The translations under genes and the position numbers were made by a program. A DNA stretch of 34,623 bases from Stramonita haemastoma (taxonomy: Eukaryota > Mollusca > Gastropoda > Neogastropoda > Muricidae): assembly GCA_030674155.1 (NCBI GenBank), contig CM060329.1, positions 24,247,924-24,282,546 on the forward strand, given 5' to 3'. Positions 8,416 through 16,849 of the stretch are shown piece by piece; within the stretch, counting starts at the first letter, position 1, and each line of letters opens with the position of its first letter. Under the pieces are notes generated by a model, which saw only the letters and a list, made by a program, of their open reading frames with translations, was not told where the DNA came from and searched no databases.

Positions 8416-8700
8416 GAAGGTGGAAGAACGGTTAAGACGTTCGCCTGCCAACAAGTAAACCTGAGGTTCTGGGTTCAATTCCCAGCCTCGTCCTTTCTTC
8501 CCAGTTTGATGAAAAAAAATCGAACTGATGTCAAATATTCGAATGAGACTATAAACCGAGGTCCCAAGTGCGAACGCACATCATCTTGCGCACCTGTTAA
8601 AACCCTGTTCCGCCTTCGAAACCTGTCGCCTTCGAAAGAGCAGGCCATTGTGTGCCGGTAGGAATGGATGACAAAATTATATATAAAAAAAACAGCATGC
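8416..8700 (+). repeat. S1-body SINE with a different tRNA head
   Basis: At 8418-8493 the sequence is tRNA-like: A-box-like GTGGAAGAACGGTTAAGACG, and a perfect TψC-type hairpin CTGGGTTCAATTCCCAG containing the B box. After a short A-rich linker the S1 body follows (GAGACTATAAACCGAGGTCCC, CATCTTGCGCACCTGTTA, AGCAGGCCATTGTGTGCCGG, GATGACAAAATTATAT). The head differs from that at 31228 and 33157, so one body appears with at least two heads. No acceptor-stem pairing is evident, so it is not called as a tRNA gene. Confidence 0.7.
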
Positions 8701-8711
8701 ACACAGGTGTC

Positions 8712-8896
8712 GTGTTTAGACACCATCCCTGAGGAAAAATTGGGGAGTTGGAGTCCCCAGGGTGGCTTGGGGCTGTATAAAAAGAAAAAGGGTAGGCCCT
8801 GCACTTGTGGTGACGCGCTCTCCCCAGGGAGAGCATCCAGAATTTTACACAGAGAAATCTGCTGTGACATGAAGTGGTATAAATAAATAAATAAAT
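8712..8896 (-). repeat. CTCCCCAGGGAGAG repeat (R2), inverted copy
   Basis: It contains CACTTGTGGTGACGCGCTCTC and CCCAGGGAGAGC, then a TTTTACACAGAGAAATCTGCTG segment and (TAAA)n. Its reverse complement matches 30306-30546 over the same blocks. I recall a similar repeat from gastropod genomes, but cannot check it. The (TAAA)/(TTTA) end looks like a retroelement tail. Confidence 0.7.
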
Positions 8897-9682
8897 GTGG
8901 CTACCTAAATTGTGCGGTCACATACACAAAATCTTGACATTGATCAGCCTTAGAGCCATAGCAGAGGAATGAAAAAAATTTGTTTTAAGCAACTCTACCA
9001 TGTGACAAGTCGCAGAGCTCAATCTCCCCCCCCCCCCTCCAAAAAAAAAAAGAAAATGTGACTTAGAGATTTTGAAATAAGGTGTACTGCATTGTATTTT
9101 GCTTGCAGGAATTTGTACCGAGATGAACATCTGGACAGACCCCAGGTTAACAAGAAAATTGTTTGCTTTATACCTCCTCTATCCATGAGCAAAAAATGTT
9201 GTAAAATAGATACTTTGCAAAAGAAAATTGGAGGTAGTTGGGTTTTTTTGTAGGTGGAGATGTCCAGTGTACATTGTCAGATTAATCAATCAGCAGAAAG
9301 ATCAAAATAGTACTTGTTTGAGCAGATAGTAGGTCAGTGTTAGAGATTTCTCACATTACACCATCAGTGTGCTACCCTCTCCATAGATTTATATAAATGC
9401 TTTCACATGAGTTTTTTAGAAAATTCTAAAATGAGGGATTGTTTTGTGCAGGTGTTGATTTTTGTCCCCATTTTCAGAGTGAAAAACCAACACAAAAAGA
9501 AAACAGTTGATTACATTTAAATCAAACAATAAATTTAAGAACACAAATACTTCTCAATAACGCGAGAAATTCATATGTAGTTTTGTAATGTTAAATGTTA
9601 TAAGTTAATGCTTTAAAGATTAATGTGAATTTGTTGATTTACATGTAAACATCTGAAAGTGTTTGAATCAAACTGCTGTAGT
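8897..9682. other. Intronic stretch without recognised features
   Basis: AT-rich DNA with a C-run near 9026-9036 next to poly-A. There is no convincing exon, SINE or inverted repeat. Short minus-strand open frames here are unremarkable. Confidence 0.4.
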
Positions 9683-9716
9683 CTTTGAGCTTACTGAAGC
9701 TACTTACTGCTTTCAG

Positions 9717-9781
9717 GAGCTGTGGAGCCAGAATCCAGTGCCCAAGAATCTGCTGTGGACAAGTCACCAGGGACTGAACAG
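9717..9781 (+). CDS. Duplicated 65-nt exon, copy 2
   Basis: 64 of 65 bases are identical to copy 1 at 8075, with identical protein. The acceptor region is also almost unchanged: the 34 nt at 9683-9716 match 8041-8074 with one difference. The GTATGG donor is retained. Its phase-0 end (GAA CAG) joins directly to GAG GAG GAG CAC at 10413, so this copy reads straight into the best exon of the window. The donor-side intron is homologous to about 9915 but clearly more diverged. This is consistent with a duplicated exon kept by selection, or with gene conversion. Confidence 0.55.
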
Positions 9782-9976
9782 GTATGGTTTTAGTTACACT
9801 TCTCTGTTTGTACTGTACTTATTTCACTGGCATGTTCTTGCTTCCATGAAGAATGGCTTTTAAAAAAATTATGAAATTTTGAACAGCACTACAATTTAGC
9901 CAAAGTGATGGCATCTTTAAAAACAACAAAAGCAAAAAAAAAACCCCAAAACTGGAAAAGCATGAGTAGTTTCACA

Positions 9977-10235
9977 ACAACATCAGTGCTGACTCCACTC
10001 TCCCCAAAAGTCCTTCGGATGAGACTAAACCGAGGCCCCTTGTGCGAACACATGCAGAACATCTTGCACACACATTAAATCCTGTTCTGTTTTTTGTAAG
10101 AGTAGGCCATCATGTGCCAGTGGGAACAGATGACAAGATTTACAAAACTGCTTATACACAGGGACTGGATGTAAAAAAAAAAGCATACGAGTGCTTATAT
10201 CATTATCTTCGATATAAAAGAATAAAATATAAAAT
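9977..10235 (+). repeat. S1 SINE, nearly complete body
   Basis: It runs from CATCAGTGCTGACTCCACTC through GATGAGACTAAACCGAGGCC, AGAACATCTTGCACACA, AAGAGTAGGCCATCATGTGCC and ACTGGATGTAAAA to an AAAAGAATAAAAT tail. The tRNA head is missing. It lies in the intron between the 65-nt exon and the 10413 exon. Confidence 0.85.
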
Positions 10236-10238
10236 AAA

Positions 10239-10300
10239 CGCACGCGCGCGCCACACACACACACACAACAGACACACACACACACACACTCTCTCTCTCC
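10239..10300. repeat. CG/CA/CT compound microsatellite
   Basis: A short CG-alternating stretch, then (CA)n interrupted by ACAGAC, then (CT)n, directly after the S1 SINE tail. This is a common position for microsatellite growth. Confidence 0.9.
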
Positions 10301-10412
10301 ATTGTCTTGCTTGGATGACTTTTGTTGACATAATTCAACTAATGAAAACATTCGGACACTTGTATACATGTAAACCTACCAGAGCCCTTGAAATGTGTTT
10401 TTTTATTTCCAG

Positions 10413-10626
10413 GAGGAGGAGCACTTGGATGAGGAGGACAGTTACAGCATCTCATCACAGCACAAGACAGCATTAGACACATCACACTCCCAACAATCAC
10501 ACTCCAACTCGACTCAAGAACACTCTCAACACATCCTAGTGCAAAACCTCCAATACTTCGTGGAACTTTACATCACCACTTGCAAAGCGAATCCTGCAAA
10601 GCCTGGGGAGGAGTCGACAGAGAAAG
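10413..10626 (+). CDS. Coding exon, unidentified acidic/His-Ser-Gln-rich protein
   Basis: This is the strongest protein-coding signal in the window. It follows a good acceptor (TTTTTTTATTTCCAG), starts in phase 0 and is open for 71 codons. It ends with one extra base before GTGGTC at 10627, a weak donor. Residues 1-9 are acidic (EEEHLDEED). Residues 10-40 are rich in Ser, Gln, His and Thr (SQQSHSNSTQEHSQH) and probably disordered. Residues 41-60 look folded (ILVQNLQYFVELYITTCKAN), followed by a Pro/Glu/Ser tail (PAKPGEESTEK). The preceding exon at 9717 ends in the right phase. The next exon is not found in this window. I do not recognise the family. Confidence 0.55.
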
Positions 10627-10686
10627 GTGGTCTTTTTGTTTTCTTGTGTTTTAAAACTGGTTTGTGTTATAGTAAATGAAGAAAAA

Positions 10687-10918
10687 GGGTGGGAAAGCTC
10701 AGTGGTCAGAGTGCTCCCTTTCCTCCACGTCAGAGTTAAACAGCATCGAGTATGGTTACCAGTTGGATGGATGACTGTGTGCCATGGCTTCAGTACAGTC
10801 CTCCAAGTTCACCCAACTGTCAATGGGTTCCTGCCCTCTTTAGGGTCGAGGAAGGTAAAGCAGCGAGGAAAAGGAGATGGGCGCCACCCACAGCCATATT
10901 CTGACTTCAGAGGATAAT
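10687..10918 (+). repeat. Probable tRNA-derived SINE, second family
   Basis: It has an A-box-like GAAAGCTCAGTGGTCAGAGTG, a degenerate B-box region around 10733, and a body with GGGTTCCTGCCCTC and GGTCGAGGAAGGTAAAG. It is GC-richer than its surroundings and unlike S1. The open frame across it (10627-10917) is an artefact. Only one copy is present in the window, so the call rests on the pol III box. Confidence 0.4.
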
Positions 10919-11244
10919 GAAAATTATTCATTTTACTCCAGTGTGTAGATGGTATATAATGTGCCAGAATTCAATCAAGGTTTTGAATTTTGCTGTAGAG
11001 TTAAAAGTTGAATGTTTCTGGTCTCAAAAACTATTCTCAAACTTGTTCTTAAAGCAAGACAGGTTAAAAGCTTCACATGTATATGGAGACACATTTATGG
11101 GCTGGGTTTTTTTCAGTTGGGTGAATTTGCATAACAGATTGAGCTGTGGCATAATGAACCATTATCAGTTTGATTTGATATATAATTTTGATTTGATATA
11201 TTATTTTTTTTTTATTTAGTAGTTTTTCTTATCAATGTTTTATT
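10919..11244. other. Unassigned AT-rich stretch
   Basis: No splice-flanked open block or repeat is recognised. The short + frame at 10917-11219 ends in a Phe/Tyr-rich run from T-rich DNA. Confidence 0.35.
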
Positions 11245-11310
11245 TATTTTTTTGTATCAAGGATAATGGAATAAGGTGTTTTTTTACATCCAGTCCCCGT
11301 ATGTATGCAA
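11245..11310 (-). repeat. S1 SINE, tail fragment
   Basis: It contains TTGTATCAAGGATAATGGAA, TTTTTTTACATCCAGTCCC and CGTATGTATGCAA, the terminal part of S1. Confidence 0.7.
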
Positions 11311-11371
11311 GACATATTGGGTATCATTTTTAGTAAGGTGGTATGCAAGGGATGTGTGTGTGTTTGTTTAT

Positions 11372-11685
11372 TTTATTCTTTTATTTCAAAGATAATGTAA
11401 TAAGCACTCCTGTACTTTTTTACATCCAGTCCCTGTGTGTATGCAGTTTTGTAAATTTTGTCATCTGTTCCCACCGGCACATGATGGCCTGCTCTTTGGA
11501 AAAGTGGAATGAGTTTTAACATGTGTGCAAGATGTTCTGTGTGCGTTCACACATGGGACCTCAGTCCATAGTCTTATCCAAAGGATTTTTGAGGGGGGGG
11601 GGAGGGGGGGAGGAGTGGAGTCAGCACTGTTAACTCCCAAGGAAAAATCCTATTGGAACGAGATTCGAATACGGGTCAGCAGATG
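11372..11685 (-). repeat. S1 SINE, near full-length
   Basis: The tail is at the left (TTCTTTTATTTCAAAGATAA), then ACATCCAGTCCCTGTGTG, TCCCACCGGCACATGATGGC, CAAGATGTTCTGTGTGCGTT and GGAGTGGAGTCAGCACTG, and the head at the right with a degraded B box (GAGATTCGAATACGGGTC). A G-run at 11593-11610 and (GT)n at 11684-11704 are later expansions. Confidence 0.85.
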
Positions 11686-11823
11686 TGTGTGTGTGTGTGT
11701 GTGTAAAAGGAGTAGTTGAAAGAGGGAAGAATGCATTCAGTTTCATCGGAGAGGCGTTACCCAGAAAGGGTGTTTAGGAAGAGACGAAGTATGTTGGGTT
11801 AGTCGTGGTCATCTGTATCATCA

Positions 11824-12202
11824 TCAGTTCCTTGACAAAGGTGGTTTGCTGGAGGGACATGCAGAATTTCTCCACAGTGGTCCAGTCTTTGATGTATCTA
11901 CTTTGGTGTCCCGGTTGTCGCGATGAGGAGTTGGGGCAAATTTTCCTCCTATCATTGCTTTAAAATTTTCTGCTTTGTGGGTAAGTGACATTTGACCGTG
12001 GTGTAGCCTGATTCGCAGTGTCTTTGTAGATGAGGAATCCAACTCCATGTTCATGTTTGTCTTCACTGCCACCGAAGTAGAGTTTATGGCTCTGAGGGAT
12101 AGAAATTTCTCCAAAGTTTTGCCAGCGTACCTTAACAGTATCCAAGGATGTTTGTAGTATCAGATGACGGATCAGAACCTGAAAGTCTCCATGATAGCCC
12201 AC
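11824..12202 (-). pseudogene. LINE endonuclease relic (APE-type)
   Basis: On the minus strand the translation contains VRWQNFGEISIP, SHKLYFGGSEDKHEHGVGFL and IYKD, which matches the W-GE ... YSGG-ED-HEHGVGF motif of the exonuclease/endonuclease/phosphatase domain in ORF2 of RTE/CR1-like animal LINEs. That domain nicks target DNA to prime reverse transcription. The reading frame breaks near 12000, with a different frame continuing to 11824. There is no catalytic set to judge, so the copy is dead. It abuts, in opposite orientation, a + strand LINE 3' piece at 12203. Confidence 0.7.
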
Positions 12203-12712
12203 ACCACATCAGCAATGACCAAACTGGAAGTTCTTTGGAGCAACAAGAACATCACCATCAGCTTCAAGATCAGACTCATATGTTCCCTTGTCATGTCTAT
12301 ATTTTTGTACGCATGTAAAACATGGACCATAACAGCAGAAATTGAAAGAAGGATACAGGCAATGGAGACAAGATGCTTTCACAAACCTTTTGATATTTCA
12401 TACAGAGATCACATAACTAATGAAGTGAAAACCAGAACTTAAAATGCCATTGGGCCATATGAAGAGCTCCTGACTTTAGTGAAAAAATGCAAACTGGAAA
12501 AACGCAAACTGAAGTGATATGTGTACATCACACGAACATCTGGACTGGCAAAGACTGTACCACAGGGAACGGTAGACACAGATAAAGATGGGAAAGACAG
12601 CATCAGAGAATGGACTGGCCTGAGTTGAATGATTAGCTACAGAAAGCTGAAAACCACAAGGAGTTGAGGAAGCTGGTTGCAAAATCTTCCCTGGTGTCCC
12701 AGCAGTCTAAAA
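12203..12712 (+). pseudogene. LINE ORF2 C-terminal relic
   Basis: The + strand translation reads KLEVLWSNKNITISFKIRL, SLVMSIFLYACKTWTITAE, RRIQAMETRCF and ISYRDHITNE. After stops come GPYEELLTLVKKCKLEKRKL, TSGLAKTVPQGTV and REWTGLS. This is the thumb and C-terminal region shared by RTE-like animal LINEs (LYGCETWTL, RIQAFE, ISYREHKTNE, GPYEDLL, LAKTILQGT, EWTGL). At least four in-frame stops are seen, so it is not functional. The catalytic FADD box is absent from this piece. With the inverted endonuclease to its left it fits a twin-primed insertion. Confidence 0.8.
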
Positions 12713-13130
12713 GATGATGTGATAGCTCCGATCTGCCCTCATTAGTTCTTTGGTCCTGACAGGAAACTTGTAGAAGCTTTTGGGGTTATCTTTTTTGAAA
12801 GGTTTCAATCTCATTTCCCACTTTTGCCATTACGGTCCAGATTTCACACTTGTACAGCAGTATGGATAAGATGAGTGCTTAAAACAGTTGAAGTTTTCTG
12901 GAGACTGGTCTGCTTATTTTTCTGAATCCTGGCCAGCTCTGCCATGGCCGAGGCTGCAAGGGCTTGTCTGATCCTCAGTTCAGCTAGAGAGGGGCATCTT
13001 TGGTCAGTGTGGAGCCAAGATAATTGAATGAGTCTGTTTCTTCAAGTTGGACCAGTCACGATAATGCTGAATAAAACATCGTTGGTACTATCTACCTTGC
13101 TCATTTTGCACCGATCTCCTTACGGTGTCT

Positions 13131-13698
13131 TAGCTCATTCCTCTAGCTTGTATATAATACCATAAGTCCTAGCTCATTCCTCTAGCTTGTATATAATACC
13201 ATAAGTCCTAGCTCATTCCTCTAGCTTGTATATAATACCATAAGTCCTAGCTCATTCCTCTAGCTTGTATAAAATACCATAAGTCCTAGCTCATTCTTCT
13301 CGCTTGCATACAATATAAGTCCTAGCTCATTCCTCTAGCTTGTATATAATACCATAAGTCCTAGCTCATTCCTCTAGCTTGTATAAAATACCATAAGTCC
13401 TAGCTCATTCTTCTCGCTTGCATACAATATCATAAGTCCTAGCTCATTCCTCTAGCTTGTATAAAATACCATAAGTCCTAGCTCATTCTTCTCGCTTGCA
13501 TACAATATCATAAGAGTTAGCTCATTCTTCTCGCTTGCATACAATATCATAAGTCCTAGCTCATTCTTCTCGCTTGCATATAATACCATAAGTCCTAGCT
13601 CATTCTTCTCTCTTGCATATAATACCATAAGTCCTAGCTCATTCTTCAAGCTTGCATACAATATCATAAGAGTAAGCTCATTCTTCTAGCTTGCATAT
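13131..13698. repeat. 39-bp minisatellite, about 15 copies, inside a LINE
   Basis: The unit starts TAGCTCATTCCTCTAGCTTG and ends ATA(A)TACCATAAGTCC. It has two recurrent variants, one with CTCTAGCTTGTATATAATACC and one with TTCTCGCTTGCATACAATATC. The period is 39 bp, or 13 codons. On the minus strand one frame is open across several units (GLMVLYASEKNEL) and another reads KLEE-stop-A-RTYGI. The array lies exactly between the FADD box and the downstream RT motifs of the flanking LINE. A few units are shortened (near 13287-13320). Confidence 0.95.
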
Positions 13699-14125
13699 GT
13701 GACGCTCCACCACATAATGAGACGGAGTGCACATGAGATCAATTTTTAGTTATTGACATGTTATTAATGTGCAATAAAGTGGCTATCAAATACAAAAAAC
13801 AGATTGAAAATCGGACAATTCTGTGCAAAGTTATTACAAGTTGAAATGATAGACTACAGGAAGTGGCAAAATGAGAAACGGACAAGTTTATTTTCGTAAC
13901 ACGTTGTCAGAATGAGGGCTTGGGTATTTTCAAAACACATTTAAAAGCAAAAGGGATAAAAATTATGCCTTGATATTTCATTATAAGGTAGATAAACGGA
14001 TATAGTTTAATAATTAATCAAAATCTCAAAATTGACAACTTGACCCCTACCTGCCTTTAATGGCTCCTAGAGCAAAATTGGGTAATGTGCTAAGCGACTC
14101 ATTTCGTGGCGGAGCGTCACATATG
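13694..14125. mobile_element. MITE-like DNA transposon, about 430 bp
   Basis: The ends are inverted repeats. CATATGTGACGCTCC at 13694 is matched exactly by the reverse complement of GGAGCGTCACATATG at 14111-14125. Similarity continues to about 28 bp with three mismatches (CCAC, AATGAG shared) and more weakly beyond. The interior is AT-rich and has no transposase frame. Because the edge is the palindrome CATATG, the target duplication cannot be separated from the repeat; TA or ATAT is possible. It is inserted at the last unit of the 39-bp array. Confidence 0.8.
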
Positions 14126-14215
14126 AGTTCTTGGAATTCACTGTTACTGCTTTCAAGGAGATTAATGTCATCAGCAAACTGCAGATTGTAATAGGTGTGT
14201 CACCAAGACATTGGG

Positions 14216-14590
14216 GGGGAATGTAATCCTCTGAGCCTTAACTAGTACTATCAGGATACTAGAGATACAAGAAAAAAGGGGAGGGCTAGTGGAAAGAGCA
14301 CTTTTTCCCTGTTGTTTGTTTATTTGGACGTTGCCATTTATTTTCTTTTATTTTGGATTAAATATTTGTCAAAATTTGAAAAAAATGTTTATAAAAAAAA
14401 TGAAGGAAGAAAACCACTCAGCTGATAGCAGAACTAAAATTTGTCTCATAAAATCCAAATAGCAGTATAAGCTGTTAGGATTGGTAAATTATGATTTAAA
14501 TAATGCTCCATACCACTGTGTCTACAGCTATGTACCATTGTGTTTACCTGCTGTTGTGTCCACATGCATTCACACTGACTGACCGACCAA
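14216..14590. other. Unassigned stretch, possible LINE remnant edge
   Basis: AT-rich, with GGGGAGGGCTAGTGGAAAGA at 14279, which is faintly A-box-like but has no B box found. There is no coding signal. Confidence 0.35.
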
Positions 14591-14591
14591 C

Positions 14592-14658
14592 AGCCCCTAC
14601 CCCAATGCCTGCTACCCCCTACCCCAATGCATGCTACCCCCTACCCCAATGCATGCTA
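14592..14658. repeat. Short minisatellite, 3 copies of about 23 bp
   Basis: CTACCCCAATGC(A/C)TGCTACC is repeated three times, the last ending TGCTAACTG. The Pro/Thr-rich + open frame at 14503-14697 is due to it. Confidence 0.85.
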
Positions 14659-15007
14659 ACTGTTATTGCTAACACTAACACTAACCTTGTTTCTTAATTA
14701 ATCCTGGCCTCTCATGTGGACACAAAGGCAGGTAGATACCTTGGTACATGCTGACTGACAACAGTGGTCAATCATTTTTCCTGGGGTTTGAGGGAGGAGG
14801 GGGGTAGCATTTTCGGACATGGATGGTAGGACGGGGGGTGCATATTCTAGTCTATCAGAATATGGAAAGAGGGGGAGTAGGGGGGGGGGGGGGAATGGCT
14901 CATGGACAGCTGTTGATTCTTCAAAACTTCAATTTCAAAACTTCAAAAACACTTTATTATCTCACAGACAAATTCAAGTGGTTACAAGCCATACAGTAAA
15001 AAGGTAA

Positions 15008-15074
<67 letters not shown>

Positions 15075-15098
15075 CATACATTATATATATATATATAA
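15008..15098. repeat. (TA)n microsatellite
   Basis: About 60 nt of TA dinucleotides, then CATACATACA, then a further short TA run. Confidence 0.97.
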
Positions 15099-15680
15099 AG
15101 TCCAACAACACAGTAGCCAAATATTGGAACGCAACTATCACAATAAAAGCACCCAGAAATCAGCAATACGTCAGCTAGTCATTGACTCACTCAAGCAAAA
15201 TCACAAACACCCATACACTCACCAGATTGCCAACGCATCCACAATCACACCCAGCTCGCACACAAACACACATGACACGCACGCTAACATTTTATGACAT
15301 AAACCAAATTGTTATAACACACTGTAGATGAAGACAAAATTAATATCAATTAAAGGTAGTACTCTATTTCATTAGGATATTGAACAAATTCTAAAAGAAT
15401 AACACATGCATGCATTTTTATGGCATAATGATAAACCAAATTGTCATAAGAAGTTGTATGATCAGATATATCTGGGTGAGACTAATACTATATTTTATTA
15501 GAAAATTGAACACAGTTTAAAAGAATAAAAAGTAGCTTATCCTAAATCCTTAAACACATTGTTAGTAGTTCTTTTTGTCTGTCCATTTCACTCTGAGAAG
15601 TCGCTTGTACAACCTCATTTCAGCTGTATTTATCTTCTTTTCATCATCTTTCTTTATAGTCCAGGCTTTACATTCCTACG
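15099..15680. other. Unassigned AT-rich stretch
   Basis: CA-rich patches (15180-15290) are followed by AT-rich DNA. Two partly similar pieces (near 15290-15390 and 15415-15510, sharing ATAAACCAAATTGT(T/C)ATAA and ACTATATTT-like words) suggest an old duplication. No gene is seen. Confidence 0.4.
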
Positions 15681-15684
15681 TAAC

Positions 15685-15790
15685 GTCAAAGTCGATAAAA
15701 AATCAATTTTTTTATTTCCAGATGGTACATTGGATAAGCTATGCATTTGCTTTTCTTTTATCAAGCCATTAATCTAGGAACAAAACAAAA
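15685..15790. repeat. Dispersed repeat segment, also at 4983
   Basis: It contains TTTATTTCCAGATGGTACAT, ATTTGCTTTT, TCAAGCC and CTAGGAACAAAACAAAAAAG, shared with 4983-5065 in the same orientation. The family is unknown. Confidence 0.5.
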
Positions 15791-15882
15791 AAGCATCAAT
15801 GATATTTAACTACAGCATTATCATGACAACCCATAACAATAAAATAGGACACGAGAAAGAAACCAAAAAACAATACAATGCA

Positions 15883-15891
15883 AAACACACA

Positions 15892-15953
<62 letters not shown>
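15883..15953. repeat. (CA)n microsatellite
   Basis: About 35 CA dinucleotides with one AAA interruption near the left end. Confidence 0.97.
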
Positions 15954-15955
<2 letters not shown>

Positions 15956-15959
15956 TGCG

Positions 15960-16810
15960 TGCCCATGAACGCCCTTAGATTAAAAAAAAATTATTGGCAA
16001 ATGAAGTAGTTCTTCAGTTTTACTGGTATGCCACTGTCTTTCCATGTGTGGCACAGCGCACCTATCCCGCACCAGTCAGCCACAGCTAAAATTAGCACGC
16101 CCTGTCTTTGTTCCCCCCACACCCCTTCCTTTTTCTTTTCCACCCTCTCCCCACCACCGTGTCTGAAACCATCACACGCTCGTCGCCTGGAAGGCCTAAG
16201 AGGTGGATGGCTAGAAAGAGGGCAAAGCTTACATTACACAAGACAAGCACGCTGCGTGCAGCAGGCTTGCCATACGAGAGTAGATGGAGACAAAAAATTG
16301 ACAAGATTTTCCTCAGATTTGAACCCCTTAAAAGTGATGAACATGTTGACTAGATACAAAAATACTGAAGGAAGTTTAAAAATGAAACATTAAGATTACA
16401 ATCCTGGCTTTGACAAAGTCAAATTTATCTGAATTCAGAAGGAAAATTGCGATCAATTTATGTCACTGGCACGAAAGTTACCACTCTCAATACTAAACAA
16501 AAAAGAGCAACCTGACGTGAACATTCAATCTAGCCATTTTTTATTTTATAGCTCCTACGCAGATTGAACATATTCAAATTTACTTCTTCACAACAACAAG
16601 AGAACACTGCATTGAATACACCTGAATATAGTGCTGAGAAATTCTGTGAACATACTGAAAAGTTGGAAAACAAAATCTGTGCGGTCACTTTTCTCCACTG
16701 TAACAGTGGAAAGGACGCCACGCTATATTGAACGGACCCTTCCATGCAGTCAGTGCATAAGCTAAGATGAGGTCATCAGGGCTCAAGTACCAGCGTCTGA
16801 GAGCAGCAAA
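15960..16810. other. Unassigned stretch with a weak coding-like block
   Basis: Within it, 16165-16330 (+) is open, reading SPGRPKRWMARKRAKLTLHK and continuing with a basic stretch to KIDKIFLRFEPL. The composition is protein-like but basic and without a known motif, and I see no clear donor at its end. It could be an exon or a transposon relic. The rest shows nothing recognisable. Confidence 0.25.
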
Positions 16811-16849
16811 AAGTGGGGGTAAACAACTGCCATGGTGGTTCAACTGGAC

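Larger units (their letters stand above)
12765..14215 (-). pseudogene. LINE reverse-transcriptase relic, interrupted
   Basis: Read on the minus strand from 14215: YNLQFADDINLLESSNSEFQ (RT catalytic FADD box, with DD the metal-binding Asp pair), then ELI. It is then interrupted by a MITE (13694-14125) and a 39-bp minisatellite (13131-13698). Homology resumes at 13115 with CKMSKVDSTNDVLFSIIVTG, LEETDSFNYLGSTLTKD, ELRIRQALAASAMAELARI and, after a frameshift, ILLYKCEIWTVMAK and IETFQKR. This order is that of RTE-like ORF2. Frameshifts and stops show it is dead. Left of 12765 the match is lost. It overlaps in content with the + strand piece at 12203, so these are two separate insertions. Confidence 0.8.

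Noticed and set aside
8418..8493. True tRNA gene
   Set aside because: The TψC hairpin is perfect, but no acceptor-stem pairing was found and the sequence runs into the S1 SINE body, so it is a SINE head.
13131..13698. CRISPR-like regular repeat
   Set aside because: The 39-bp units are directly abutting with no spacers, and the context is eukaryotic and inside a LINE.
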